Counted from the stretch's first letter, positions 18,579 through 28,701 are shown. The stretch is DNA of 64,000 nt from Acinetobacter defluvii (GCF_001704615.3 NZ_CP029397.2:2170001-2234000); one strand, 5' to 3'. Numbers and translations: made by a program. Notes: generated by a model from the letters alone, not told the origin.

Positions 18579-19198
18579 GGTTGACTCCAAAAACAAGCAT
18601 TTCCCATGCTTATTGGGGAGTAGATTATCACTTATAGGCGTGGTCTAAAATCCTAGAACCACATCAGAATGATACGATAACTATATGCGACTTGCATTAA
18701 CTGATCCGCGGTTAAATCTTTTAAGTTAATTTTTTTTAAAACTTCAAGCGCTTGCTTTTCTTGCTGATTCTCACTGAATAAAATTGCTTTTAAAAGATTT
18801 ACTTGCAGTTGATTTTGTTTTTGATAGGGTTCAAATTGCTCTAAAAGATATATTGCCTGTGAAAATTGCTTTTGATCACGTAATAATTTGACAACGCCAA
18901 AGTGCGCATATTCAGGAAATTGTTTGGATTGAATATGTCGAGTCAAACTCAATAGCTTTGCTGTATTTAGATGATGAATTGGAACGACCAACAATAGATA
19001 ATCTGCCAATATCCTTTGATTATTTGGATACTTCTTTAATAATTGTTCAAGTATTATCGTACCTTGTTGGGTCTGCCCACTTTTAATTTGAGATACTGTG
19101 CGTTCTCTTAAGGTGTCAGATATCTGGGCAGCATATGAAAAGTTTGTATTCGGATACAGAAAAACACTTATAAATAATAAATAATAGGGATTACGCAT

Positions 19199-20060
19199 AA
19201 TGATTCTTATCTAAACTAAATGTGACTTAATTCTCATTTTTAAATAATAATTAATAAATAATCACAACTTTGTAAACTTATGTTTTAAGAATTTTTAAAT
19301 TTATTTTTTAAAAAATGTTAATTATCAATTACTCAGTTTAATGTCTTTTTTTATTTTTTATTTTACATCTAACCTTCATGTAAAAATTATAAATACATTT
19401 GTATAAAATACGTTTAAGCAAATAGATATATAGGATCTTATTTGCAGAACAACCCACTAAAAAAACAAAAAAATTACCCCTTATAAAACAAATAGATATT
19501 ATTGTATTTTTTAAAAAAATAGAGTTTTAGTCATCAGCTTAAGTAATTTTTTAGTATATTATTAATGTATTTTTTACTACATTAAATACACAAATAAAGT
19601 AACACTGAAAAAATTGCAATTAGGATTTCCCATTAAAATACATTAGACCAAAAAACCCATTAACTACAGGATATATCAGTATATTTATTATAATTATCTA
19701 AAGAATTGAATTACTCTCTACTACCACATTCACATTGGATTAAAGATATAAATATTTTATTGGTTCATTCATCTATTTTAAATTTAAAAACAAACACTTA
19801 TATAAATTAGAAAACACTACGTGAATCCTTAACAATTAAAGATCCTTAGAAAACGCTATAAAACTGTATAAAGTGAATGTATAAAAAACATACGTAGTAA
19901 ATATAGAAAATGCCTGAAGGTCTTATATGTTGTTTTATTTTTGTTTTTTATGAAAGCTTCAACTTAATTTTAAAATAAATCATACGATTCCAAGGGGTTT
20001 TCAGCAATTTTTACATGGATTTGCATTGGAACCAAATCATTTTCCAAGTACAATACATCG
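19199..20060. other. Long AT-rich non-coding region between pgaA and the ahcY riboswitch
   Basis: About 860 nt with no plausible gene on either strand and very high AT content, including many A/T runs. It separates divergent transcripts, so it must hold the pgaA promoter on the minus strand and the ahcY leader promoter on the plus strand. Such A/T-rich DNA is a likely target for nucleoid silencers of H-NS type, but no specific site can be claimed. Confidence 0.5.
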
Positions 20061-20170
20061 CAGTCGAGGGATGCTGCGACTTTCTTACAGGCACTAAATG
20101 TAAGATCGCTAGGCTCGACCATCGGTATTCTGCTCAAAGTTAACTAAGAATTACCAACAACGGCATCCGC
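20061..20170 (+). promoter_or_regulatory. S-adenosylhomocysteine (SAH) riboswitch in the ahcY leader
   Basis: The leader has the SAH aptamer pattern. P1 pairs GTCGAG (20063-20068) with CTCGAC (20114-20119). The conserved GAGGGATGCTGCGAC and AGGCTCGA segments are present. An inner hairpin, CTTACA with TGTAAG, lies at 20084-20104. The pseudoknot pairs GGATGC (20069-20074) with GCATCC (20163-20168) within CAACGGCATCC. An extra hairpin (GGTATTCT with AGAATTACC) sits before the pseudoknot arm. The family is known to turn on SAH hydrolase genes when SAH accumulates. The Shine-Dalgarno of ahcY lies about 30 nt downstream, so control of ribosome access is plausible; no terminator was seen between them. 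Confidence 0.88.
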
Positions 20171-20212
20171 GAACATAATGATCAATTTTTATTTTTAATT
20201 AAGGAGATCGTG

Positions 20213-21595
20213 ATGAACGCGGTTAATGCTTCATTTACAGATTACAAAGTTGCCGATATTTCCCTAGCTGACTACGGTCGTAAAGAAATCAAACTTGCTG
20301 AAGCAGAAATGCCTGCTTTGATGGGTCTTCGTAAACGTTATTCTGCTGCGAAACCACTTGCTGGTGCAAAAATTTTGGGTTGTATCCATATGACAATTCA
20401 AACTGCGGTTCTCATCGAAACTTTAGTTGAGTTAGGCGCAGAAGTTCGTTGGACGTCTTGTAACATCTTCTCGACTCAAGACCACGCTGCTGCTGCAATC
20501 GCTGCTGCAGGTATTCCTGTATTTGCTTGGAAAGGCGAAACTGAAGAAGAATACAACTGGTGTTTAGAACAGCAAATCAATTTCAATGGCACACCTTGGG
20601 ATGCCAACATGATTTTGGATGATGGCGGTGACTTAACTGCACTTGTTCATGAGAAATATCCTCAAGTGATTGCTAAAATTCATGGTATTACAGAAGAAAC
20701 GACTACAGGTGTTCAACGTCTTTATGAAATGCACCGTGACGGCACTTTAAAAGTACCTGCAATCAACGTAAATGACTCTGTTACTAAGTCTAAAAACGAC
20801 AACAAATACGGTTGCCGTCATTCATTAAACGATGCCATTAAACGTGGTACAGATATGCTTTTATCTGGCCGTCGTGCACTTGTAATCGGTTATGGTGACG
20901 TAGGTAAAGGTTCTGCTCAATCACTTCGTCAAGAAGGCATGATTGTTCGTGTAACTGAAATTGATCCGATCTGTGCAATGCAAGCATGCATGGACGGTTA
21001 TGAAGTTGTTTCTCCATACAAAAATGGCGTACAAACAGGTAAGAAAGAAGACATCAATCTTGATCTTCTTCAAAATACAGACTTGATCGTAACAACGACG
21101 GGTAACTATCACGTATGTGACTCTGCAATGCTTGATTCATTAAAAGCAGGTGCAGTGGTTTGTAACATTGGTCACTTTGACACTGAAATCGACACTAACT
21201 ACTTACGTGGTTACAAATGGATTGAGGTTAAGCCACAAGTACACCAAGTATATCGTACAGAAAATGAAAACGATTATTTAATCCTTCTTTCAGAAGGTCG
21301 TTTGGTGAACCTTGGTAATGCGACTGGTCACCCTTCACGTATTATGGATGGTTCATTTGCCAACCAAGTCTTAGGTCAAATGCATTTATTCGCTGAGAAA
21401 TTTGCTGATCTTCCTGAAGATCAAAAACAAGCTGCGATCCGTGTAGAACTTATTCCTAAAAAATTGGATGAAGAAGTTGCTGCAGCAATGGTTGTTGGTT
21501 TTGGCGGTGTCTTGACTCAATTGACTCAAGAACAAGCAGACTACTTAGGCGTTCCTGTTGAAGGTCCATTCAAAGCTGAAGCTTATAAATACTAA
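20213..21595 (+). CDS. ahcY: Adenosylhomocysteinase (SAH hydrolase)
   Basis: 460 residues. NAD-dependent cleavage of S-adenosylhomocysteine to homocysteine and adenosine, removing the product inhibitor of SAM methyltransferases. Family landmarks are [30 protein letters not shown], the [19 protein letters not shown] block with catalytic Lys and Asp, the NAD-binding [13 protein letters not shown], and [10 protein letters not shown]. The C-terminal FKAEAYKY tail completes the active site. AAGGAG lies 6 nt before the ATG at 20213; a GTG at 20210 is too close. It is preceded by an SAH riboswitch and followed by a terminator, then metF. Confidence 0.98.
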   Translation: MNAVNASFTDYKVADISLADYGRKEIKLAEAEMPALMGLRKRYSAAKPLAGAKILGCIHMTIQTAVLIETLVELGAEVRWTSCNIFSTQDHAAAAIAAAGIPVFAWKGETEEEYNWCLEQQINFNGTPWDANMILDDGGDLTALVHEKYPQVIAKIHGITEETTTGVQRLYEMHRDGTLKVPAINVNDSVTKSKNDNKYGCRHSLNDAIKRGTDMLLSGRRALVIGYGDVGKGSAQSLRQEGMIVRVTEIDPICAMQACMDGYEVVSPYKNGVQTGKKEDINLDLLQNTDLIVTTTGNYHVCDSAMLDSLKAGAVVCNIGHFDTEIDTNYLRGYKWIEVKPQVHQVYRTENENDYLILLSEGRLVNLGNATGHPSRIMDGSFANQVLGQMHLFAEKFADLPEDQKQAAIRVELIPKKLDEEVAAAMVVGFGGVLTQLTQEQADYLGVPVEGPFKAEAYKY

Positions 21596-21603
21596 TCTTT
21601 AGA

Positions 21604-21640
21604 AAAAGCAGGCGTTTTGCCTGCTTTTCTTTAGTTTTTT
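21604..21640 (+). terminator. Terminator after ahcY
   Basis: AAAAGCAGGC (21604-21613) and GCCTGCTTTT (21619-21628) form a 10-bp stem with a GTTTT loop, followed by T-rich sequence. It separates ahcY from metF. Confidence 0.88.
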
Positions 21641-21672
21641 TATTGCAATGTATAAGTTTAAAGGATTTGAAC

Positions 21673-22509
21673 ATGTCTAAACAGATTCCAATTTCTTTTG
21701 AGTTTTTCCCAACAAAAACCGATGCAGGTGCAGAAAAACTCAGAGTTGTTCATCAAGAACTTCAACTGCTTAAGCCAGAATTTTTCTCTGTAACTTATGG
21801 CGCAGGCGGTTCAACCCGTGAACGCACCTTGTCGACATTAAATGACTTCAACGGTAAAGGTACACCTGTTGCCCCTCATCTGTCTTGTATTGGTGACAGT
21901 AAAGAACGTATTGCTGAATTACTTGATCTATATCAGTCACAAGGCATTGACCGTATTGTCGCACTTCGCGGTGACTTACCATCAGGTCAGGTGGGTTTAG
22001 GTGAACTTCCCTATGCAACGGATTTAGTTCGCTTTATCCGTGAACACTCAGGTGATCATTTTCATATCGAAGTTGCTGCATATCCTGAGATGCACCCTCA
22101 AGCAGACAGCTTTGATAAAGATATTCAACGCTTTTGTGATAAAATTCGCGCAGGTGCAAATGCCGCGTTGACTCAATTCTTCTTCAATCCAGATGCGTAC
22201 TTTTACTTTGTAGATCGCATTCAAAAAGAAGGAATTGATATTCCTGTTGCACCAGGCATTATGCCGATTACCAATGCAAGCAATCTGATTCGCTTTGCTG
22301 ATGGTACAGGTGCTGAGATTCCACGCTGGATTCGTAAGCAACTGGCAACTTATGGTGATGATTCTGCAAGTATCAAAGCCTTTGGTCATGAAGTTGTGGT
22401 GAAACTTTGTGAACGCTTAATTGCTGGTGGCGCACCAAGTTTACATTTTTACACCATGAACCATACTGAACCAAATCGCCAACTTGTCCTTGATCTTGGT
22501 TTAGCATAA
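21673..22509 (+). CDS. metF: Methylenetetrahydrofolate reductase
   Basis: 278 residues from the ATG at 21673, which has AAGGA 7 nt upstream; an in-frame TTG at 21643 is rejected. It is an FAD TIM barrel reducing 5,10-methylene-THF to 5-methyl-THF for methionine synthesis. The N-terminal SFEFFPTKTDAG, VTYGAGGSTRERT, ALRGDLP, AAYPEMHP and TQFFFNPDAYFYFVDR stretches are typical of bacterial MetF. With ahcY upstream it supplies the methyl group for the homocysteine that AhcY releases, a coherent methyl-cycle block. It probably has its own promoter because of the terminator before it. Confidence 0.97.
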   Translation: MSKQIPISFEFFPTKTDAGAEKLRVVHQELQLLKPEFFSVTYGAGGSTRERTLSTLNDFNGKGTPVAPHLSCIGDSKERIAELLDLYQSQGIDRIVALRGDLPSGQVGLGELPYATDLVRFIREHSGDHFHIEVAAYPEMHPQADSFDKDIQRFCDKIRAGANAALTQFFFNPDAYFYFVDRIQKEGIDIPVAPGIMPITNASNLIRFADGTGAEIPRWIRKQLATYGDDSASIKAFGHEVVVKLCERLIAGGAPSLHFYTMNHTEPNRQLVLDLGLA

Positions 22510-22544
22510 TTCAAAATTAAATTACCTTCTGCGAGTAAGACCGA

Positions 22545-23258
22545 ATGCCCCGTTTTTATATTGAAACTGATTTAGCTGTTGAAGCTACGGTTGCACTAAC
22601 TGAAACAGTTTTTCATCATTGGGTCAAAGTTTTACGCGCACAAGTGGGTGAAAAAGCCACTTTGTTCAATGGGCAAGGTGGTGAATATGAAGTGACATTA
22701 ACAGACATTGCAAAAAAATCAGCTTTTGTTTATGTTGAGGCATTTAATCCCGATAATCGTACACCTCACTTCACCACCTTACTTGGACAAGTGATGAGTA
22801 AGGGTGATCGTATGGATTATGCAATTCAAAAAGCTGTTGAACTCGGTGTTTCCAATATCCAGCTTTTGACTTCTGAGCGCTGTGAAATGCGTCTCAAATA
22901 TGACCGTGATCAAAAAAAATTAGAGCACTGGCAAGGTATTGCTATCGCAGCTTGTGAACAATGCGGTATGAATATAGTGCCACAAATATTAGCTCCATTA
23001 AGCTTAGAAAAATGGCTTGCCTCTGAGCTACCTATTACTAAGCTTGTACTTGCACCCAACAAAGAACAACTGGATGTACTGGCAGATGTAACTACAAAAA
23101 TCGCATTATTGATTGGACCTGAGGGTGGATTAAGTGAATCAGAGATCCAACAAGCCAACCAAGTCGGATTTAACAATTGGTGTATTGGCGAGCGTGTGCT
23201 AAGAACTGAAACTGCGCCTGTGGTCGCTCTTTCTATTTTAAACTATAAGTTTCCGTAG
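22545..23258 (+). CDS. rsmE: 16S rRNA m3U1498 methyltransferase
   Basis: 237 residues, typical for RsmE. A SPOUT-class methyltransferase with a C-terminal trefoil knot: LIGPEGGLSESEI and GERVLRTETAP are the SAM-binding knot motifs. The N-terminal PUA-like part (HHWVKVLRAQVGE) binds rRNA. It methylates N3 of U1498 in 16S rRNA. It starts 35 nt after metF with no terminator between, so the two are probably cotranscribed; consumption of SAM links it loosely to the methyl-cycle genes. Confidence 0.96.
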   Translation: MPRFYIETDLAVEATVALTETVFHHWVKVLRAQVGEKATLFNGQGGEYEVTLTDIAKKSAFVYVEAFNPDNRTPHFTTLLGQVMSKGDRMDYAIQKAVELGVSNIQLLTSERCEMRLKYDRDQKKLEHWQGIAIAACEQCGMNIVPQILAPLSLEKWLASELPITKLVLAPNKEQLDVLADVTTKIALLIGPEGGLSESEIQQANQVGFNNWCIGERVLRTETAPVVALSILNYKFP

Positions 23259-23418
23259 TTTTTATAGAATATTGTGACATATTTCTTAAAAATATATTGA
23301 TTTTGCCAAAAAATATAAGTAATTTACATGTTTCAAAGGTATATATTTAAGTTACATTAAATGTTGTATATAAAACTAAAGTTAAAAAAATACCCTCTAT
23401 AAGGCAAAGGCATTAGGA

Positions 23419-26277
23419 ATGGTCATAGATGTTCAAGATGAACTTTTATACGCTTCACAAATAAAAAGTGCGGCTGTCCTTTTACAACGTTTTTTAATCT
23501 GGTTATTTGTCATTATCTTATATGACGTTTTTGTATACTACATCTATTTCAAAAATTTCTCATTCTCATTCAACTTATGGTTTGCTACAACCAGCATCAT
23601 CTGTACAATTTCTTGGTTATTAATTAAATCTATTTTAGTTTCACCTTATCATAATGTTTTTAACCTAGATGCGTTATGTCAATTTATTTGCTTAATCATA
23701 GGATGTAGTTTTGGTTTTGGAATTTTTACTCTACAGCATTATGTTCTTATTGATACACCTGATATTACATCGACACATTTACTAATATTATCAAGTATAT
23801 TAATTTGTTTAGTTTCAATTTCAGCACTTACTTATTTAACCAGTCGCTTTAGATATTTTTTATTTCTATTTATTCCTGCAACTATTCCTTGTTTATTTTA
23901 TAAATTTCTTAGTGTTAGTCCATTAAGTCATTATTACCAATTTAGCTTTAATTTTATTTTAATATTTATTTTATTGGCAGGATACATTACCCATAAACTA
24001 CACCATAAATTAGGGCTAATTACCTTTGAACGCAGTAAGCTTTTACTCCAAGCCAAACAACAAACTTTCGATAACAATCAACTTCAAAATAAATTAAAAC
24101 ATGAAATAGAAAAATCAATTCACATTAAAAATGAGCTATTATTAAATAATCAGTTATTAGAGCAAAAAGTAAAAGAACGGACTTATGATATTAAACAAAT
24201 CAATGATCGTTTAGAAAATCATCAAGCCAATTTAGCTTTTGCCCATGAAACAGCAGGAATTAATTCATGGCTGTGGAATATCGAAAAACGTACAATTGAA
24301 ATATTTGATACAAAAAATAAAATTTTATTTAACCATATTGATGAATATCACCTTCAAATTGATTCTTTAATTCATCCAGATGATTTGGAAAACTATCAAC
24401 ATTTAATGCGGCAACACTTACGAGGTAGAACCGAGCGTTTTGAAGCCAAATATCGAATTAAAAGAAATGATCAATGGTGTTGGATTCAAGATACTGGTAA
24501 AGTGATTGCTCGTCATCCTATTTCCTTTAAGCCTATACGGATGGTGGGAATTCATCGTGATATTCAAAAAGAAAAATCTGATCAAGAACAATTAAAATTG
24601 GCAGCAAATGTTTTTGAACAAGTGGCTCAAGGTGTTTTTGTCCTTGACAATAATTTATGTTATTTAGAAGTAAATCCTTATTTTGAAAAGCTTATTGGTT
24701 ATCATCAAAGCGATTTATTAGGTAAACATTTATTTGATATTACAGTGAATAATAAAAAAGAAATTATAGAAGAACATTTCGATATTACTAAAAAGTTGGT
24801 CGCCGAAAGAGAATACGATGCTGAGTTGCAAATTGAATTTCTAACAGGTAAACATTTAACTTTATGGTTACATATTAATGCAATTACCGATGAGAAAAAT
24901 AAAATCATTAATTATGTTGGTATTATCACTGATTTAACGGAACGAAGAAAACAAGAACAACGTGTCTCTTATTTAGAAAATTACGATTTATTAACTGATT
25001 TACCTAACCGTTTTTATTTTAATTTGCAGTTACATCATTATTTAACCGACCCAAATAATATACTGCAAAATCTTGCAGTCATCCGCATCAATATAGATCG
25101 CTTTAGATCTTTTAATGAGTTTGCAAGTACGCAAGCAGGGGATATTTTATTACAAAAAATTGCACAACGTTTAAGACAAGCTTGTCCTGATGCTTTATTG
25201 ATATCCTATTTAAATAACGATGACTATGCGATGATTTATAATTATGGTCAAAATAAAAAAACCATACATCAAACAGCTAAAAGTATTTTAAAAGCGTTTG
25301 AAAGTCCATTTATGATTCATAATAATGAACACTTTATTTCTATTTCAATTGGAATTGCGCTTTATCCTGAACATGGACGTCAAGTTGATACATTAAATAG
25401 TCATGCAGAACAAGCATTAGCGGAAGCCAAAAGTCTAGGGGGAAACACAGCCTATCTGTATAGCAACAAAAATGCACGACTTATCCAACAAAATATCAAT
25501 TTAGAAGGCGACCTGAGACAAGCACTTAAAAACAAAGAACTCCTTGTGTATTATCAGCCAAAAATTTGTACACAGACTGAAAAGATTTATGGTTTTGAAG
25601 CCTTGATTCGCTGGCAACATCCGAAACTTGGTTTGATTACTCCTGATCTATTTTTACCAATTGCAGAAGAGTCAAGCTTAATTACTGAGATTGGACGATT
25701 TGTTCTATTTGAAACCTGTAAACAAATCCGAATTTGGCAAGACTTAAATTTTGACTATCTGCGTGTTTCAGTCAATATTGTTGCACAACAAATCCATCGG
25801 GGTGAGTTGATTCAGGATATTGATCAAGCATTGAATATGTATAAAATTTCAGGAGATATGCTCGAACTTGAAATTACAGAATCCTCATTAATCGCAAAAT
25901 CTGACAATGTACTTAACCTATTACAGCAAATTAAACAACGTCATATTTCAATTTCTTTAGATGATTTTGGTACAGGGTATTCTTCTTTAGCTTATTTAAC
26001 CAACTACCCAATTGATACTTTAAAAATTGATAAAATATTTATTTCAAAAATTGAACAAGAAAAAGACCAAGCCATCGTCAGCGCGATTATTGCAATGGGT
26101 AAAGCCATGGGAATGAGTGTTATCGCAGAAGGTGTTGAAACGATTGAACAAATAAATTTCCTAAAAAAACATGGTTGTCATATTTTACAGGGATATTATT
26201 ATTCAAAACCTTTGACTGCACAGGAATGTCTTGATTATCTTACCAAATTCAAACTTGCGTCAGTTTATCGTGTTTGA
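23419..26277 (+). CDS. Membrane PAS-GGDEF-EAL protein; GGDEF site degenerate, EAL site intact
   Basis: 952 residues. The N-terminal ~200 residues contain several membrane helices, followed by a coiled coil (about 215-275), two PAS/PAC modules (about 275-395 and 400-515), a GGDEF domain (about 525-680) and an EAL domain (about 700-945). The GGDEF signature is replaced by NNDDY (599-603), so cyclase activity is unlikely. The EAL residues are kept: EAL at 727-729, DDFGTGYSS from 848, LKIDK and EGVET. I infer a c-di-GMP phosphodiesterase sensing a membrane or PAS signal. c-di-GMP also drives PNAG synthesis, so a link with the nearby pga genes is possible but unproven. Confidence 0.9.
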   Translation: MVIDVQDELLYASQIKSAAVLLQRFLIWLFVIILYDVFVYYIYFKNFSFSFNLWFATTSIICTISWLLIKSILVSPYHNVFNLDALCQFICLIIGCSFGFGIFTLQHYVLIDTPDITSTHLLILSSILICLVSISALTYLTSRFRYFLFLFIPATIPCLFYKFLSVSPLSHYYQFSFNFILIFILLAGYITHKLHHKLGLITFERSKLLLQAKQQTFDNNQLQNKLKHEIEKSIHIKNELLLNNQLLEQKVKERTYDIKQINDRLENHQANLAFAHETAGINSWLWNIEKRTIEIFDTKNKILFNHIDEYHLQIDSLIHPDDLENYQHLMRQHLRGRTERFEAKYRIKRNDQWCWIQDTGKVIARHPISFKPIRMVGIHRDIQKEKSDQEQLKLAANVFEQVAQGVFVLDNNLCYLEVNPYFEKLIGYHQSDLLGKHLFDITVNNKKEIIEEHFDITKKLVAEREYDAELQIEFLTGKHLTLWLHINAITDEKNKIINYVGIITDLTERRKQEQRVSYLENYDLLTDLPNRFYFNLQLHHYLTDPNNILQNLAVIRINIDRFRSFNEFASTQAGDILLQKIAQRLRQACPDALLISYLNNDDYAMIYNYGQNKKTIHQTAKSILKAFESPFMIHNNEHFISISIGIALYPEHGRQVDTLNSHAEQALAEAKSLGGNTAYLYSNKNARLIQQNINLEGDLRQALKNKELLVYYQPKICTQTEKIYGFEALIRWQHPKLGLITPDLFLPIAEESSLITEIGRFVLFETCKQIRIWQDLNFDYLRVSVNIVAQQIHRGELIQDIDQALNMYKISGDMLELEITESSLIAKSDNVLNLLQQIKQRHISISLDDFGTGYSSLAYLTNYPIDTLKIDKIFISKIEQEKDQAIVSAIIAMGKAMGMSVIAEGVETIEQINFLKKHGCHILQGYYYSKPLTAQECLDYLTKFKLASVYRV

Positions 26278-26410
26278 AATGTCTTCATCTGTATTTCTTG
26301 TTGAAAAAGGTCGCTTTACGACTGTCCGTAGCGCTCAACAAATGATATATTCAAGAAAATTTAGCCAAAACTACCAGCCAAGCTGGCATATTGTAACAAT
26401 CGAGATTTAA

Positions 26411-28681
26411 ATGGACGATCAATCACTAAAACAGCAAGCCCTTTATTATCATGAATTTCCAAACCCTGGAAAAATCAGTGTTACTCCAAGTAAGCAACTG
26501 GTCAACCAACATGATCTAGCATTGGCTTATTCTCCAGGTGTTGCAGCGCCTTGCTTAGAAATTGAAAAGGATCCATCGAAAGCAGCACTCTATACTGCAC
26601 GTGGAAACTTGGTTGCTGTGGTGAGTAACGGTACTGCGGTTTTAGGTTTAGGAAATATTGGACCATTAGCATCTAAACCCGTCATGGAAGGGAAAGGCGT
26701 ATTATTTAAAAAATTCGCTGGTGTCGATGTATTTGATATCGAAATTGCTGAAAATGATCCAGACAAAATTGTAGATATCGTTGCTGCGTTAGAACCGACA
26801 TTTGGTGGTATCAACCTCGAAGACATTAAAGCGCCAGAATGTTTTTATATTGAGCAAAAATTACGTGAACGCATGAATATTCCTGTGTTCCATGATGATC
26901 AACATGGTACATCTATCATTGTCGGTTCCGCATTACTAAATGCTTTAAAAATCAATGGTAAAAAAATTGAAGAGATTAAAATCGTGGCTTCAGGTGCAGG
27001 TGCTGCTGCCCTCTCTTGCTTAGATTTACTTTGTGCTATTGGTGCGAAAAAAGAAAATATCATCGTTGCAGACTCTCGTGGTTTATTGACCAACAAACGT
27101 GAAGGCTTGGATGAGTCTAAAAAGCGTTATGTACAAGACATTGAAGCTTCACAAATTGCTGATGTCATTACTGGTGCAGACATGTTCTTAGGACTTTCTG
27201 CTGCTGGTATCTTAACCAAAGCAATGGTGAAGGAAATGGCTGCCGACCCAATTATCTTTGCATTGGCAAACCCAGATCCTGAGATTTTACCTGAACATGC
27301 ACATGAGGTACGCCCTGATGTGATCATGGCAACTGGGCGTTCAGATTATCCAAACCAAGTTAATAACGCGCTTTGTTTCCCATATATCTTCCGTGGTGCA
27401 TTAGATGTTGGTGCAACAACCATTAATGAAGAAATGAAAATTGCATGTGTACATGCAATTGCACGTATGGCGCATGTTGAAGCAGATGCGGCAACTTATG
27501 GTGAAAAATCTGCATCATTTGGTCGTGACTATTTGATTCCTCGCCCATTGGATCAACGTTTAATTTTAGAGATTGCCCCAGCAGTTGCACAAGCAGCAAT
27601 GGATTCAGGTGTTGCAACACGTCCAATCGAAGATTTTTCAGTATATCGTCAACGTTTGTCTGAGTTTGTTTACAACTCTGCGTTCATGATGAAACCGATC
27701 TTTGCACAAGCGAAAACAGACCCTAAACGTATTGCTTATGCTGAAGGTGAAGATTTACGTGTATTACGTGCAGTACAAATTGCGATAGACGAAAGTTTGG
27801 CAAAACCAATTCTTGTTGGTCGTACAGCAGTCATTGAAGCCAATATCAAAAAACTAGGTTTGCGTTTGGAAAATGGTGTCAATATCACCATCGTGGATCA
27901 AGAAAAAAATCCACATTATGAACAGTTTGCTGATGATTATTATGAAATCATGAAGCGCAAAGGTGTAACACCTGAATATGCACAACGTGAATCTCGTCGT
28001 CGTTCTACCCTGATTGCAGCAATGTTAGTAAAACACGGCATTGCCGATGGTATGTTATGTGGTACTTACGCAAGCTATGATATTCACTTAGATTTTGTGC
28101 GCAATATCATTGGTCAACAAGAAGGAATGAACAACTTCTTTACACTGAATGCATTGATGCTTGAAGATCGTAATTTATTTATTGCTGATACCTACGTAAA
28201 TACCAATCCAACAGCAGAACAACTGGCTGAAATGACAATTTTGGCGGCTGAAGAAGTCCGCCGTTTTGGTATGACCCCACGTGTTGCGCTACTTTCTCAC
28301 TCAAGTTTTGGCTCAGATCCACATGATGCGAGCGCACAAAAAATGCGTAAAGTATTTGAAATCTTGACAGAGATTGCACCTGAACTTGAAGTTGAAGGTG
28401 AAATGCATGGTGATGCAGCACTTGATGAAAATATTCGTCATTTTGCGTTCCCTAACTCGCGCTTTAAAGGGTCTGCAAACTTATTGATCATGCCAAATCT
28501 TGATGCTGCAAATATTTCATTTAATTTATTGAAATCCACATCAGGAAATAACGTCACCATTGGTCCAATTTTGCTTGGTGCAGCAAAACCTGTGCATATT
28601 TTAACACCTACTGCGACAACACGTCGTTTAGTCAATATGACCGCATTAACTGTTGCTGAAATCCAACAATTTCGTGGTTAA
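26411..28681 (+). CDS. maeB: NADP-dependent malic enzyme with phosphotransacetylase-like domain
   Basis: 756 residues, the size of E. coli MaeB. The N-terminal ~430 residues form the malic enzyme: YSPGVAAPC, the catalytic Lys region, VFHDDQHGT with metal ligands, and [12 protein letters not shown] for the dinucleotide. The C-terminal ~320 residues resemble phosphate acetyltransferase ([13 protein letters not shown] [31 protein letters not shown]) and act as a regulatory domain. It decarboxylates malate to pyruvate, supplying NADPH. A short GAG lies before the ATG. Its transcript seems to end at hairpins overlapping the cca start. Confidence 0.97.
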   Translation: MDDQSLKQQALYYHEFPNPGKISVTPSKQLVNQHDLALAYSPGVAAPCLEIEKDPSKAALYTARGNLVAVVSNGTAVLGLGNIGPLASKPVMEGKGVLFKKFAGVDVFDIEIAENDPDKIVDIVAALEPTFGGINLEDIKAPECFYIEQKLRERMNIPVFHDDQHGTSIIVGSALLNALKINGKKIEEIKIVASGAGAAALSCLDLLCAIGAKKENIIVADSRGLLTNKREGLDESKKRYVQDIEASQIADVITGADMFLGLSAAGILTKAMVKEMAADPIIFALANPDPEILPEHAHEVRPDVIMATGRSDYPNQVNNALCFPYIFRGALDVGATTINEEMKIACVHAIARMAHVEADAATYGEKSASFGRDYLIPRPLDQRLILEIAPAVAQAAMDSGVATRPIEDFSVYRQRLSEFVYNSAFMMKPIFAQAKTDPKRIAYAEGEDLRVLRAVQIAIDESLAKPILVGRTAVIEANIKKLGLRLENGVNITIVDQEKNPHYEQFADDYYEIMKRKGVTPEYAQRESRRRSTLIAAMLVKHGIADGMLCGTYASYDIHLDFVRNIIGQQEGMNNFFTLNALMLEDRNLFIADTYVNTNPTAEQLAEMTILAAEEVRRFGMTPRVALLSHSSFGSDPHDASAQKMRKVFEILTEIAPELEVEGEMHGDAALDENIRHFAFPNSRFKGSANLLIMPNLDAANISFNLLKSTSGNNVTIGPILLGAAKPVHILTPTATTRRLVNMTALTVAEIQQFRG

Positions 28682-28701
28682 TTGAAAACTATATAAAAAT
28701 A

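Larger units (their letters stand above)
17379..18666 (-). mobile_element. IS3-family insertion sequence, 1288 bp, in pgaA
   Basis: The ends are TGATGTGGTTC (17379-17389) and its complement GAACCACATCA (18656-18666), with further imperfect inverted matches inside (TTAGACCAC and TATAAGTGATAA). The 5'-TG...CA-3' termini and two overlapping transposase frames are typical of IS3. It is flanked by direct GAAT copies at 17375-17378 and 18667-18670, a 4-bp target duplication. The transposase genes lie on the minus strand, the same direction as pgaA. Intact frames and paired ends suggest a fairly recent, possibly still mobile, copy. I cannot assign a named element from memory. Confidence 0.93.
17148..19111 (-). 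repeat. pgaA internal tandem duplication, upstream copy (contains the IS)
   Basis: The upstream copy starts at LRERTVSQIK and ends near the second YAAELSN-like junction. The 1288-bp IS and its extra GAAT lie inside it, so the native unit is 672 nt. The junction residues (YAAELSNVLRE against SYAAQISDTLRE after the signal peptide) suggest the repeat boundary lies close to the mature N-terminus. Confidence 0.8.
14777..19198 (-). pseudogene. pgaA: pgaA, outer-membrane PNAG porin: interrupted by an IS and a frameshift
   Basis: PgaA exports PNAG: periplasmic TPR repeats followed by a beta-barrel ending in Phe. Three lesions are visible. First, an IS3 element (17379-18666) splits the TPR region; removing it with one GAAT copy restores the frame (YRI-IQHP). 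Second, a run of six T on the coding strand (16363-16368) has one base too many: the upstream frame stops at 16356 after LVQPFLL, and the correct frame continues as YYDYLYALS. Third, a 224-residue TPR segment is present twice in tandem. Repaired, the product would be about 1042 residues; with a single repeat, about 818, the normal PgaA size. The N-terminal signal peptide ends near FSYA and the barrel (to GNLGFEGRF) looks intact. Confidence 0.9.

Noticed and set aside
18653..19198. 181-codon frame as a stand-alone TPR protein
   Set aside because: The last four codons (LMWF) are read from the IS end; it is the 5' part of pgaA.
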